NCBI GenBank assembly: GCA_001549895.1
Contig: AP014719.1
Coordinates: 4,092,001-4,156,000 of the forward strand
Direction: 5' to 3'
Source: Arthrobacter sp. Hiyo8
GTDB lineage: Bacteria > Actinomycetota > Actinomycetes > Actinomycetales > Micrococcaceae
DNA length: 64,000 nucleotides
In this document: piece by piece, positions 1-9,925 of the stretch
Layout of the letters: every line of letters begins with the position of its first letter
How positions within the stretch are numbered: the first letter of the stretch is position 1
Made by a program: the position numbers and the translations under genes
The notes under the pieces: generated by a model
Told to the model about the DNA's origin: nothing
Databases searched by the model: none
Seen by the model: only the letters and a program-made list of their open reading frames with translations

Positions 1-1
1 A

Positions 2-115
2 TCGTTTGTGGGATTCTGCCTGGGCTGCGCCATTTTCGGGATCCTGCAGAGGCGCGGACTCATTCCCGCGGACGTCTGCGAAGCGTGCAACAATATCGCG
101 CTTCGCAGGCTTTGA
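2..115 (+). CDS. DUF4395 family membrane protein, C-terminal fragment
   Basis: The window opens inside a reading frame that runs from base 2 to a TGA at 113-115. The visible end is a short hydrophobic stretch, then a Gly-Ile-Leu-Gln turn, and a tail containing Val-Cys-Glu-Ala-Cys-Asn-Asn. A Cys-x-x-Cys-Asn tail after a glycine/cysteine-rich membrane segment is what I know from the C-terminus of DUF4395 proteins, which in actinobacteria often sit beside thiosulfate sulfurtransferases or thioredoxin-like genes. The start and the neighbour lie outside the window. The frame is certain; the family call rests on 37 residues. Confidence 0.55.
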   Translation, partial: SFVGFCLGCAIFGILQRRGLIPADVCEACNNIALRRL

Positions 116-127
116 ACCGTTTGGCTC

Positions 128-1209
128 TTAGCCCACTGTGACAGCGATGAGCCGTTGCGCCATCCCGCGGATCACTTCCGGGGCTTCAAGGGCTTCAAGC
201 CAGTCCGACGGCAGTGCCTCTTCGCCGTGGAGCGCCCCAAGGATATTGCCCGCGATCGAGGCGGTGGAGTCACTGTCACCGCTGTGGTTCAGCGCCACGG
301 TTATGGCCTGGCGGAAATGGGCGGCCGGATCACTCCGCGTCTCCGCTGCCCGCGCGGTCGCCAGCACCGCATAGAGCCCGACGGCGAGTGCCTCCTCCGC
401 GACCCAGCCCTCGCCCAGTTGCGCGGTGAGTTCTTCCGGGCTGAGCAGCGTGCCGGTGGAAGACAGTTCCAGCGCCTCCCGGAGGCGCCCCAGGAGCTCG
501 GGGCTGGATCCGGCAGTGCTGACACCACGCTCAGGGCATGCTCAGCCGCAGTCCGCACATCTGAGCCCGCGGTCACCTTGTGCACGAGCACGCTGAAGGC
601 ACCCGCGCTTTGCCGTGCCGAAGGGTGCCCGTGGGTCAAGCACGCGGCATCGGTGCTCAGCTTGTAGACCGCGGCCTCGGAAATATGCGGGACCAGGCCA
701 AAGGGAGCCGAGCGCATGACCGTGCCGCAGCCCTTCGATTCCGGATTGACGGGCCGGAACTTGGTTCCCATCTCGCCCGTAGCGAGTCCGCTCAGGCACG
801 CCTTTCCCGGGTGCCTGCGGTGCCGGAGCACTTCTTGGCCGTCGATCCACCGCGGTTGGGGAACGGGGGCGGATGCCGGCAACGCGACGCCCTGGCTCGC
901 GAGCCATCGCAGGTAAGCCAGCCAGAGACATGCAGTTTCATCCGCGGCTACGCCGTCGTTGGCCCACTCCAGGGCTTCCACGAGGCCGTCGACGGTGTAC
1001 AGCGTCATCTGGGTGTCGTCCGAAAAGTGGGTGCCGCCGTCGAGCTGGCCGAAAGAGGTGAGGCCGCTGCGCCGAAGCGGGTGCGGATCGTGGCTACGTC
1101 GTCGAACTCGACGGCGTAGCCGAGCGAATCGCCAAGCACCGCCCAGCAGGCAACCGTTAACCCGGGACTCGAAGGATGGCACGGCGGAGGGGGATGGTTC
1201 AGCGCTCAT
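128..1209 (-). CDS. ADP-ribosylglycohydrolase family protein (frameshifted)
   Basis: Predicted to remove ADP-ribose from proteins or related adducts (DraG/ARH fold, two magnesium ions). The N-terminal half carries Phe-Ser-Asp-Asp-Thr-Gln-Met and the C-terminal part Asn-His-Ser-Gly-Asp-Ser-Asp-Ser-Thr, the two acidic metal-binding motifs of the family. The repaired length of about 360 residues is normal for single-domain members. The frame breaks three times: near 1140 (two bases lost), near 1060 (one base, restoring the frame) and near 510. After each, the neighbouring frame continues with sensible sequence up to the TAA at 128-130. The gene stands alone, convergent with the DUF4395 gene and divergent from the DUF202 pair. 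Substrate not predictable. Confidence 0.8.
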
Positions 1210-1286
1210 AGTGGTAATTTACCGTGGCTGCTCGGCCGGTCTTCACCTGCCCGCTGATACGGTGGCTCGTGAACCAGGAGGCAATG

Positions 1287-1643
1287 ATGCGTGAACCCGC
1301 GTGGCGGAAAACCGGAAAGACCCCGGACTACAGATTCTCCCTCGCAAATGAGCGGACCTTCCTCGCGTGGATCCGTACGTCGTTGGCCCTGTTGGCCGGT
1401 GCCGTCGCCATCGACCAGCTTGCTCCGAACATCGCGCCCCAGCCCGTGCGCATTGTCTTGTGCGTCGTTCTTTCCATGATCGGCGCGGGCCTCGCGACGC
1501 TCGCCTACCGCCGGTGGGCGCAGATGGAGGCGGCCATGCGGAACGACCAGGCCCTGCCGTTCTCACGGGTCATGCTGCTCATGACCATCGTGGTTGCGGT
1601 GGCGGCATTCACTTTTGCCGTGCTGATCCTGGTGGCGCGTTGA
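1287..1643 (+). CDS. DUF202 (YidH-like) membrane protein, first of pair
   Basis: A small integral membrane protein of about 118 residues with the DUF202 signature: a short polar N-terminus, then Leu-Ala-Asn-Glu-Arg-Thr-Phe-Leu-Ala-Trp-Ile-Arg-Thr, followed by three hydrophobic segments. The start is placed at ATG 1287 because a strong AGGAGG at 1276-1281 sits five bases upstream; an adjacent ATG at 1284 is too close. The reading frame is intact. It overlaps the next DUF202 gene, so the two are probably made together. YidH/YidG-type proteins occur as adjacent pairs in many bacteria; their biochemical function is not known to me. Confidence 0.85.
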   Translation: MREPAWRKTGKTPDYRFSLANERTFLAWIRTSLALLAGAVAIDQLAPNIAPQPVRIVLCVVLSMIGAGLATLAYRRWAQMEAAMRNDQALPFSRVMLLMTIVVAVAAFTFAVLILVAR

Positions 1644-1990
1644 CCGTTGAATCCAGAGATCCGGGGCTGCAGCCGGAGCGTACAACGCTCGCTTGGCGCC
1701 GGACCCTGATTTCGCTTCTGGTGGTGGATCTCTTCATCTGGCGCAGGTGGTTGACGGCCAAATCCGGTGCGGGGCAACTGCCCACCGGGATACCGGGGCT
1801 CGACTACCAGGGAATCTGCGCCTTGACCGCCGCCGCAGCGACGATCGTCCTCGGCTGCGTTGTGTGGGCCAGGTCCCACCAGTTGCACCATGGCGCGGAG
1901 GAAGCGTCGGCAGTCTTGATGCTTGCAAGCGCCGTGTCCATCATCGCGCTTGCCGGCGCTGCGGTCGCCGCAATCGCCTTGGGCGGCTAG
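1640..1990 (+). CDS. DUF202 membrane protein, second of pair
   Basis: About 116 residues, carrying Glu-Arg-Thr-Thr-Leu-Ala-Trp-Arg-Arg-Thr near the N-terminus, the DUF202 hallmark, and three hydrophobic segments with an Ala-rich last helix. The most likely start is TTG 1640, which shares two bases with the TGA stop of the preceding DUF202 gene (1641-1643). No other in-frame start lies before the conserved motif. The stop/start overlap implies translational coupling. The stretch between helix 1 and helix 2 (Arg-Arg-Trp-Leu-Thr-Ala-Lys) is more polar than in the partner, so the pair may be an asymmetric heteromer; that is inference. Confidence 0.8.
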   Translation: MTVESRDPGLQPERTTLAWRRTLISLLVVDLFIWRRWLTAKSGAGQLPTGIPGLDYQGICALTAAAATIVLGCVVWARSHQLHHGAEEASAVLMLASAVSIIALAGAAVAAIALGG

Positions 1991-2036
1991 GCTCGGATTC
2001 AGGAAGCGTCCAGACTCGGCTGACAGGATGCTGCGG

Positions 2037-2070
2037 GGCAAGAAAGCGGTCCGCCGCACGGCTTCTTGCC
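2037..2070 (+). terminator. possible terminator hairpin between DUF202 pair and aquaporin
   Basis: Arms GGCAAGAAAGC (2037-2047) and GGCTTCTTGCC (2060-2070) pair with one mismatch around a 12-base loop. An overlapping alternative uses CTTGCCC at 2070-2076. There is no T run, so termination is only plausible. Confidence 0.35.
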
Positions 2071-2131
2071 TTGCCCGGAGTGTCCGCCTCCGCAACAGAC
2101 CACCCGAACTTCGAACAAAGGAATCCTCGAC

Positions 2132-3055
2132 ATGACCACAACTGTGTCCGCTCCCTCCTCCCGCGGAACCCGGCTCCTAGCCGGGCGTCCGCTGAAGCTC
2201 TGGGGACGCTGTTCCTTGTGGTTATTGGCTTGGGTGTGTTGATCTTCATCAACCCCCAGGCGGTTCCGATGCCGGCGTCGCTGGCCAGCGGCCTGACCGT
2301 CACTGCTGCCATGTTGGCCTTCGGTTACCTGTCCGGCGGCCACTTCAACCCGGCCATCACGGTTGGTCACCTGGTTGCCGGCCGGATGAAGCTTGTGGAT
2401 GGGCCGCGTACCTGGGGCCCAGATTGTGGGCGCTTTGCTGGGCGCGTTGGCGATTTTCGCCGTCGTCCGAACTGTACCGGGGATCACGGACAGCCGGACT
2501 GTGTTTGACACGGCGACCTCCGGCTTCGGTACGCACTCCAGCTTCCAGGTTCCCGTGACCGGCGTGATGCTCATTGAGGTCCTCGGCGCCGCGCTCCTGG
2601 TAGGGGTCTTCCTGGGTGTCACCGCTCGACGCAATCCCAGCAAGCTCGCAGCACCGTTCGCCGTCGGCCTGACAGTCGCGGTCTTGCTGCAGCTTGGCCA
2701 ATCCACGGGCAACCTTGCCTTTAACCCCGCACGTGCCACTGCCTCCGCAATCTTCAGCTCGAGCTGGGCAGTGGAGCAGCTCTGGCTCTTCTGGGTCGCA
2801 CCGCTGGTCGGAGCGGCGATCGCAGGCCTCATCTTCCGCGGTTTCGGCGAAACCACCCCGGTTGCCGTGGCTGAGGTCGAGGAGCCGTTGCCGGCCGACG
2901 GCTGGGAGGAAAAGTCCGACGACGACGCTGAAGCGGCTGTCCCGGAAAGCGCGGCCGAGGTTTCCACGCCCGCTGCGGAGTCCGCCGTGGCACCCGTCGA
3001 AGAGAAGCCAGATGTCGACCCGGCCCGCGATTTCTTCGACGGCAAGCGGGGCTGA
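2132..3055 (+). CDS. MIP family aquaporin / glycerol-type channel (frameshifted)
   Basis: Membrane channel for water or small neutral solutes. Both channel motifs are visible: Gly-His-Phe-Asn-Pro-Ala in the first half and Ala-Phe-Asn-Pro-Ala-Arg in the second, with about six hydrophobic segments between and around them. A hydrophilic, acidic, Ala/Glu/Pro-rich tail of about 65 residues follows the last helix, longer than in standard aquaporins. ATG 2132 is preceded by AAAGGA. Three single-base losses are needed: near 2188 (CCC run) and two near 2402-2422 (G runs); start and end frames agree after three. The residue after the second NPA is Arg, as in both water and glycerol channels, so substrate is open. 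Confidence 0.85.
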
Positions 3056-3145
3056 CGCAGGAATTCAGCTGTCCGGAAGGCCCTGTTACGGCCGGTGCCG
3101 CCGCGCCGCACCAATAATGTCGGGGCCTCCAGTTAGCTTGAAAAC

Positions 3146-4331
3146 ATGAGGCTTTTGCACACTTCGGATTGGCACCTGGGACGCTCGTTCCATGGCGTCG
3201 GGATGCTTGACGCCCAGCGCAACTTCATTGAGCAATTGCTCGCAGTCGTCCGGGAACAGTCGGTGGACGTCGTCTTGATCGCGGGCGACGTCTACGACCG
3301 TGCGCTGCCTGGCCTGGATGTCGTGAAGCTCCTCGACGACGCCTCGTACGGATCACGGATGCTGGAGCCAAGGTGGTGCTGACCAGCGGCAACCACGATT
3401 CCGCGATCCGCCTTGGTTTCGCTTCACGCCTGCTGGAGCGCGGGGAGTCCATTTGCGGACCCGCGTAGAGGATCTCGATTCGCCCGTCCTGTTTCCCCTG
3501 GATAGCGACCACTGTGCAGCTCAGCCGGGTGCGCCCGTGGTTGCCGTCTATGGAATTCCGTACCTTGAACCGCGGCTTGTCGCCGAACGGCTCGGCACCC
3601 AAACCCCGAGCCACTTTGACGTCACGCAGGCCGCGGTGGAGCTCATCCGTGAGGACATTGCCCGGAGAAGCGAAGCGGGGCCGGTGCACTCCGTTGTGCT
3701 GGCACACACCTTCGCGAGCGGCGGCATCACCTCGGACAGCGAACGCGATTTGAGCATCGGCGGTTTGGGGGCAGTGCCCCTGGATCTCTTTGATGGCTTC
3801 GGCTACACGGCCCTCGGACATCTGCACGGGCGGCAGGAACTTTCGGAGCGCGTCCGGTATTCGGGTTCGCCGCTGGCGTATTCGTTCTCCGAGGCCAGGC
3901 ATCGGAAGGGTGCGTGGCTGATTGATATCGGCGTCGGCGGTGTTGAGAGCGTCGAGGAAGTTCTGTGGAAAGCACCACGGGAGCTGGCGATTCTCCGGGG
4001 GAAGCTCGCTGAGCTTCTGGAGTCGGAGGAGCATTCCTGGGCTGAGACTGCGTATTGCCAAGTCACCCTCACAGACTCCTCGCGGCCTGCGCAGGCGATG
4101 GAACAGCTGCGTGCCCGGTTCCCGGAGACGCTCGTGCTGGGCTTTGACCCTGAAGACGCCGCGGGAAAGGTCAAAGCCAGCTACAGCAGCCGGCTTGCGG
4201 AGGCCGAGGACGATCTTGGTGTTTGCTGCGGCTTCCTCGACCATGTGCGCGGAAGGCCGGCTGATGAGACTGAACTTTCCGCCCTTCGTGAAGCCTTGGA
4301 AGCGGTCCGGTTGGAAGGGGCAGAGCTGTGA
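3146..4331 (+). CDS. sbcD: DNA repair exonuclease SbcD (Mre11 type, frameshifted)
   Basis: Nuclease subunit of the SbcCD complex, which processes DNA ends and hairpins. The calcineurin-like phosphoesterase motifs appear in order: Asp-Trp-His-Leu-Gly near residue 8, Gly-Asp-Val-Tyr-Asp-Arg near 47, Ser-Gly-Asn-His-Asp near 80 and Gly-His-Leu-His-Gly near 225, all metal ligands of the Mre11 active site. Repaired length is about 395 residues, normal for actinobacterial SbcD. Two bases are missing between about 3350 and 3460 (near the GNHD and following Leu-Leu-Glu-Arg-Gly segments). The stop TGA at 4329-4331 overlaps the GTG start of sbcC, the usual coupling of this pair. Confidence 0.93.
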
Positions 4332-7300
4332 GAATCCACCGCCTTGAAATTGAGGCTTTCGGGCCGTTTGCCGGGGTTCAATCGATTGATTTCGATCAGT
4401 TGGGCGCCCAGGGCCTGTTCCTCTTGAACGGTGCCACCGGTGCGGAAAGACGAGCGTGCTCGACGCCATCTGCTTTGCGTTGTACGGCTCGGTACCGGGC
4501 GCCCGCCAGGACGGAAAACGCTTGCGCAGCGACCACGCGGAACCGGCTGCGGAGCCGCGGGTCGTTTGCGAATTTTCGGCGCGCGGAAGACGCTTTGAGG
4601 TCACCCGCTCACCGGCGTGGGACAGGCCAAGTGCCCGTGGACGCAAGGGCTTCACCACCCAGCAGGCCAAAACCCTCCTGCGTGAACGGGTTGATGGCTC
4701 GTGGGAAGAAAAGACCTCCCGCAACGACGAAGCCGGCATGGAAATCGGAGATGTCCTGGGGATGGATCGGGAACAATTCACCAGGGTGGTCATGCTCCCG
4801 CAGGGAGACTTCGCGGCTTTCCTGCGTTCCAAGGCGTCCGACCGGCTGGATCTTCTGCAGAAGCTCTTCGGAACCCAGCGTTTTGAAGCGATCGAGCAGC
4901 AGTTGGCACTCCAAGCAAACGCCGCGCGCGCAGAAGTGCAGGACAACCAGAACGGACTTAAGCTGCTCGCGCAGCGGGCAGAGTCCGAGTTCGCGCAACT
5001 CGGCATTGACGAGGCGGCTGACCCGGATCTTGATGACGCAGGATCCAACGCAGGCTCCAACGATTCCACGCCCGAACTCCGGCTCGGGACCCTCGAGGCC
5101 GGCCCGTGCCGAATCTCTCAAGCGGCAACAAGCCGCCGGCTCTGCCGAAGCCGTCCGGCTTCAGCTTGCCGACAAGCTCAACTCCGCGCGGGAACGGGTC
5201 CAACGGCACGCGAAGCTCGACGCCGCCACTTGCCGGCGCGAAGTCCTCGCCACACGTGCGGCTGAAGTGCAGGAATTCCGCGAGCGGCTTGGACGCCACC
5301 GTAAAGCCGCCGTCCTCGGAGGACAACTCGACGCCGTCGACCGCGCTGCCAAGGCCTTAGACATCGCGGGCGCGAAGGCGGAGTCGGCGACGGCGAAGCT
5401 GCTTGCCGCCTCTCTTGACGCAAGCGAGCCGGGCACGTCGCTGGCGAGGATTCAAGAGACCATGGCTGTCGTTGAGGCCCGGATCGGGGACGAACAAAAG
5501 CTCGAGGACATCACTGCCAGGCTTGATGCCCTCGACGTCGCTTCACGGCAGCGCGAGTCGGCCAATGCGGCGCGGTCCCTTGCGTTGGCCGGGCTTCGCT
5601 CGGATGCGGCTGTTTTGGAAGGCGAGCTGGGCCCGCTGGAAGCGGCCGCTTCTCAGCTACCCCTGCGGGAAAGCGAAGCGGCAGCAGCGCAGAACACCGT
5701 CAAGACAGTTGCCCGTTACTCAAGCGCCCTGGATTCCCAGTCCGCGGCAGTGAAGCGCCACGCTTTTGCCCGCGCGCTTTCCCAGGACCTCCGGCAACTC
5801 TGGCTGGATCTCCGCGAATCCCGGCTGGCCAATGCCGCTGCCGAACTCGCCGCAAAGCTGAACGACGGCGATCCATGCCCGGTCTGCGGAAGCGCCGAAC
5901 ACCCGTCCCGGCAGCCGCGGGGCTAACCGCACTGGCCCTTGCGGAGGAAGAGCAATCCGCCCACGAACGCTATGACGAAAGCGAGCATGAACTTCTCCAA
6001 GCGGCAGGCGAGCTGGCGGCCGCCGAGCAGGAAGTTGCCGTGCTCGCCGCCCAGGGCGGAGGCATCGATCCCAAGGAAGCCGCTTCGGCGGAGGCCCTGG
6101 CCAAAGACGCCCTGGCCTTGGCGCGTTCCGCCGTCGACAGCCTCAAACGTGGCAAGGCAGAGCTCGCCCGCATGACGGAGCGGATTGCCCGCTTGGAGGA
6201 AGAACAAGTCCAAGAGGACACCGCTGCGGCGCAGGCCGGGTCCACCATGGCCCTGCTGGGTGAGCAACGTGAGTCCCTGGAGACCTTGCTTTGCGGGCTG
6301 CGTGATGGCTTCGACACGCTGCACGAGCGGATCGATGCCCTGACCGGGCATCGCGAACTCCTGCAGTCCGCTGTCGCCGCCGGAGTGCAACTTGAACGTG
6401 CCCGGGAGGCTTTGGACGATGCGTCTGCGGCCTTGGAAACCGCCCTTGCAGCGAACGGATTCGACACCGCGGATGCTGCGCGCCTCGAAATCCTCGACGA
6501 GCAGCACGCTGCAAGGCTCGACGAAGCCATCAGGTCCGCGGAGACCGAGAGCGCCCGGCTCGCAGAGCTCTTCGAGTCCGAGGATCTCGTTCTCGCGGCC
6601 AAGGAAGCCCAGATCGGTGAGGTGCCACTGACCGCCGTCGAGCTCGCAGCCCTCGAACAAGACGCCGGACGGGCGGAAGAAACAGCCCGACGGCTGGATC
6701 TTGCTGCAGGACTCGCTGCCCGCACGGTGACCAGCCTGGCTGCGATCCGCTCGCAGTACGAGGAAGCTGCGGCCTCCGGGCGCGGCCCCGGGATCGCGCC
6801 CGGGTACTCAACGAGCTCGCAGAAACCGCAAGAGGGGCGGGCGACAACGGCTACAAAATGAGCCTCAACAGCTATGTGCTGGCCGCCCGCCTCGAACAGG
6901 TCGCGGCGGCGGCGTCGGAGCGGCTGATCGCCATGAGCGATGGCCGATACACCCTGCAGCACACAGATGCCAAGGCAGCCCGGGCGCGAAATCAGGCCTG
7001 GGACTGGAAGTGGTGGATGAGTGGACTGGCCAGCGGCGGGACACCGCAACCCTGTCCGGCGGGGAGTCGTTCATGGCTTCGCTCGCGTTGGCCCTGGGGC
7101 TCGCGGACGTGGTCCAGCAGGAGGCCGGCGGTGTGGACATCGAGACCTTGTTCGTGGATGAGGGCTTCGGAAGCCTTGATGAGCAATCCCTTGAGCAGGT
7201 CATGGATGCGCTGGAGGGGCTGCGCGACGGCGGCAGGGTAGTGGGGCTGGTCAGCCACGTTGCGGAGATGAAGCAGAGAATCAGCAGCCAGCTGCAGGTA

Positions 7301-7354
7301 ATCAAGAACCGGAACGGTTCCACCGTTCGAATCGTCGACACCTCGGCCGCCTAG
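4328..7354 (+). CDS. sbcC: SbcC ATPase (Rad50 type, multiple frameshifts)
   Basis: SMC-like ATPase partner of SbcD. The order is complete: N-terminal ABC half with Walker A (Asn-Gly-Ala-Thr-Gly-Ala-Gly-Lys-Thr, reconstructed at about 4430-4450), long coiled coil rich in Ala/Glu/Arg, zinc hook Cys-Pro-Val-Cys-Gly at about 5877-5890, second coiled coil, then signature Leu-Ser-Gly-Gly-Glu (about 7050) and Walker B Leu-Phe-Val-Asp-Glu-Gly (about 7150). The span of about 1,010 residues matches the family. GTG 4328 is chosen from the overlap with sbcD. The frame breaks many times; in Walker A a GGG has become GG. The density of breaks tracks G/C runs, not loss of particular domains. Confidence 0.93.
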
Positions 7355-7489
7355 GCACCGGTTTTGGGGCGCTTCGTCGTGTATGGGCCCGCTTGAGCAG
7401 GCGCGGCCGTCCGGTAGACTTGGAGGGTAACACCGGGTCGCGCGCATCGGGAGGAGGGACGATGCGCACCATTCAGCGAACCCGGAATC

Positions 7490-8889
7490 ATGAACTCCTC
7501 CCCACAGCACTCCGCGGCGAACACCGCGCTTAAGCTTCACCCTGAATTTCCTTCCGCGCCGCCTTCGGCACTGCCCCGTCGGCCGCGCCGCGCCGTTCGC
7601 GTCTGCCCGGCCGCTTCGCCCGCTTGCCCGAACTCGCAGGCCGGAACTTCCTCCCATTGGGTCTCTTCGCGAGGCTGCCACTCGCGATGCTGACCGTTGG
7701 CACCCTCACCCTTGTCACAGCTGTCAGCCATTCTTACGCCATCGGTGGCCTGGCCGCCGGAGCGGTCGGCATTGGCTCGGCCTTGGGCGCGCCGGTGCTT
7801 GGCTCCCTTGCCGACCGCTCAGGCCAGCGCCCTGTGCTCCTCGTGGCCGCGGTTGTCAACGCCGTGACCGTCATCGCCTTGCTCGTGGCCGCCTACCTGA
7901 CGCCCGATTTCAACGCCCCCACGGACGCGATTGCCATTTTGGTGACGGCTTTCCTGGCTGGAGCGAGTTGCCCGCAGGTGGGGCCCATGGCCCGTGTCCG
8001 TTGGATGGCCCTGACCACTAGGAACCTGAACACCAACGGTCCTGGAAGTGTGGCGTCCAGCCGCGCAGACCTGGACACCGCGTTGTCCTATGAAGGAACC
8101 GCGGACGAGGTCACGTTCGTCCTGGGGCCGGCGCTGGTCGGTATTCTGGCGAGCCTCGTAGCCCCCTGGCTTCCGCTCGCATTGGCGGCCGTCCTGACGG
8201 CCACGCTCGTGCCAGCCTTCGCCGTCCATCCCTCGCAGTTGGCCGTGGTGCCTGCAAAGCGCAAGGCGCGCGCCGCCGTCGGGAGCGTCCCTGCACAGCG
8301 GCAGTCAAGTGTCCGATCCGTGGCCTGGCTGAAGGTCGCCGTTCCGGTGCTGGCCATGGTCTGCATGGGTACTTTCTTTGGTGCAACCCAGAATGCGTTG
8401 AGCGCCTTCTCCGCCCAGTTCGCCACGGCTGAAATTGCGGGGCTGATGTATTCCGTCATGGGCCTGAGCTCCGCCGTCGCGGCGTTGTCCGTTGCCTATT
8501 GGCCGCAGCGCTTCGGGCTGGCCATCCGCTGGGTGCTCGCCGCGGCCGCGATGACGGCGTTCTCCCTACTGTTGTTCCTTCCCGCCGGGATCTGGCCGAT
8601 GGTCATCGTTCTGTTGGTGCTCGGAATTCCCGTGGGACCGGTCATGGTGACGGTCTTCAGCATCGGGGGAGTCGTGGCACCGGCCGGCCGCATGGCGACC
8701 GTCATGACCGCCTTGGCTAGCGGCATCGTGGCGGGTACGGCGCTGGGCGCCTACGTTGCCGGCCAGTTGGCCCAGACGCAGGGTCCGGGCACCGCATTTG
8801 TGGTGTCCACGTCCGCTTCCGGCGCGCTTTTGCTGCTCGGCATCGTTGCAGGACTGGTTCTCCGGCGCCGGCCAAGCACGCAACCATAA
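7490..8889 (+). CDS. MFS transporter (N-terminus uncertain)
   Basis: Major facilitator superfamily exporter or permease with about twelve hydrophobic segments; early Gly-Ser-Leu-Ala-Asp-Arg-Ser-Gly-Gln-Arg between helices 2 and 3 is the classic MFS loop motif. The uninterrupted frame begins at TTG 7624, but that residue lies inside a natural-looking sequence (Arg-Phe-Ala-Arg-Leu-Pro-Glu-Leu-Ala-Gly), so translation probably starts upstream at ATG 7490 and one base is missing near 7575-7590 in a GC run. ATG 7462 has a better ribosome site (GGAGGAGGG) but its frame stops after 23 codons at TAA, so it is either another casualty of a missing base or a short upstream ORF. Substrate unknown. Confidence 0.75.
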
Positions 8890-8986
8890 CGACGCCCGCT
8901 CACTAATGGGCCACTTTTGGGAAGCCCTCGCTCAGATCATCTGAGCGCGCGTTTCAGGTTTTGGCCCTATAAGTGAGCGAGCGTCG
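8890..8986. repeat. inverted-repeat copy of the ACGCYCGCTCA intergenic repeat
   Basis: Bases 8890-8912 (CGACGCCCGCTCACTAATGG and three more) and 8963-8986 are near-perfect inverted copies of each other around a centre of about 50 bases. The left arm closely matches the 32-bp tandem unit at 54202. It fills the gap between the convergent MFS and IclR genes and could act as a bidirectional terminator, but there is no T run. Confidence 0.7.
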
Positions 8987-9045
8987 GAAACAGGACGAAC
9001 GCGCGCACCAAAGGTGAAAAGCCCCACGAGTCCATCGGCGGGTCC

Positions 9046-9781
9046 TTACGCCAGCTGGGACTCTATCCGGGACGCGCTCGCTGCCAGTGCTTCGCCGACG
9101 GCGGCCTGGTCCTGTTCGCGGCGGATGTAGACGACGGCGATCGCGGCGGGCCGCCCGCCTGGCACCCGGATCGGGGCGGCCAAGGATGACAAGCCGGCGA
9201 TGACTTCGTCGTGGCTCGCCGCATAGCCGAGCCGGCGCGCTTCTGCCGCTTCCGGACGATACGGCAGGCCCGGCGCGCGGGCGGCCCATTCTTCTTCGCT
9301 CATGGTCGACTGGATCGCGATTCCAGGCGCCCCGGTGTTCACGGGGTGGCGGGTGCCGGGATGCTGTGCCAGGGTCGCGGCTGAGTGTCGGGGCTCGACC
9401 GTGACCAGCGTGACGCAGTCCTGATGATCCCAGACCGCGACGAATGCCGTCATGTTCAGGGCGTTGGCAAGCTGGGTCAGTTCCGGTAGGGCGGCCGTCT
9501 GGAGGTCGCGGGAGACACCCGGGCCAGCACCGCAAGGCCGGGACCTGGCTGAACACGGCCGGCGTCGTCGCGCACCAGCAGGGAATGATCCTCCAGCGTG
9601 CGAAGGATCCGGTAGGCCACCGAGCGATGAACGCCCAGGGCGCCGGCGAGTTCTGCAATGGTCAACGGGCGCTCTGCTGCCGCCAGGATTTCCAGGGCCT
9701 GGATTCCGCGGAGAGGGTCTGCGAAGGCGAGACCGTCGCCGTCGTGTCCTGCAGACTTTTTGCGGCGCTGGGAGACATCAT
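9046..9781 (-). CDS. IclR family transcriptional regulator (frameshifted)
   Basis: N-terminal winged helix (Leu-Thr-Ile-Ala-Glu-Leu-Ala-Gly-Ala-Leu-Gly-Val-His-Arg-Ser-Val-Ala-Tyr-Arg-Ile) at about residues 35-55, then an effector-binding domain with Gly-Ala-Pro-Gly near its middle and an Ala-Ala-Pro-Ile-Arg-Val strand near the end, typical of IclR. ATG 9781 is chosen because GGAG lies just upstream and the downstream frame, after one base lost near 9735, leads straight into the helix-turn-helix. A second break lies at about 9460-9480 between the two domains. It diverges from the flavin monooxygenase genes over a 144-bp gap holding a 6-bp-arm palindrome, so it probably controls them. Confidence 0.85.
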
Positions 9782-9869
9782 GCGCTCCATCCTATGTTGG
9801 GCCTAATGCGACCGGCCCGCCGTCTTGTGCTGTCACTCACAAGAGACTATGGTTCTGTATGAGAATTTG

Positions 9870-9888
9870 TTGTTCAAATATAGAACAA
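9870..9888. promoter_or_regulatory. palindromic operator, probable IclR site
   Basis: TTGTTC at 9870-9875 and GAACAA at 9883-9888 form a perfect inverted repeat with a 7-base AT spacer. A further half-site GGAACA lies at 9899-9904. IclR-family sites are commonly TGTTC/GAACA-like palindromes; the position, 38 bases before the reductase start and about 90 before the regulator start, suits control of both divergent genes. Assignment to this regulator is inference. Confidence 0.55.
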
Positions 9889-9925
9889 ATTCACATATGG
9901 AACAATCGCTAGCCAGGAATCAACG

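Noticed and set aside
3225..5069. 614-residue minus-strand open frame opposite sbcD/sbcC
   Set aside because: Composition is Arg/Ser/Ala-rich as expected for the complement of a GC-rich gene, no domain is recognisable, and the plus strand encodes the conserved SbcCD blocks.
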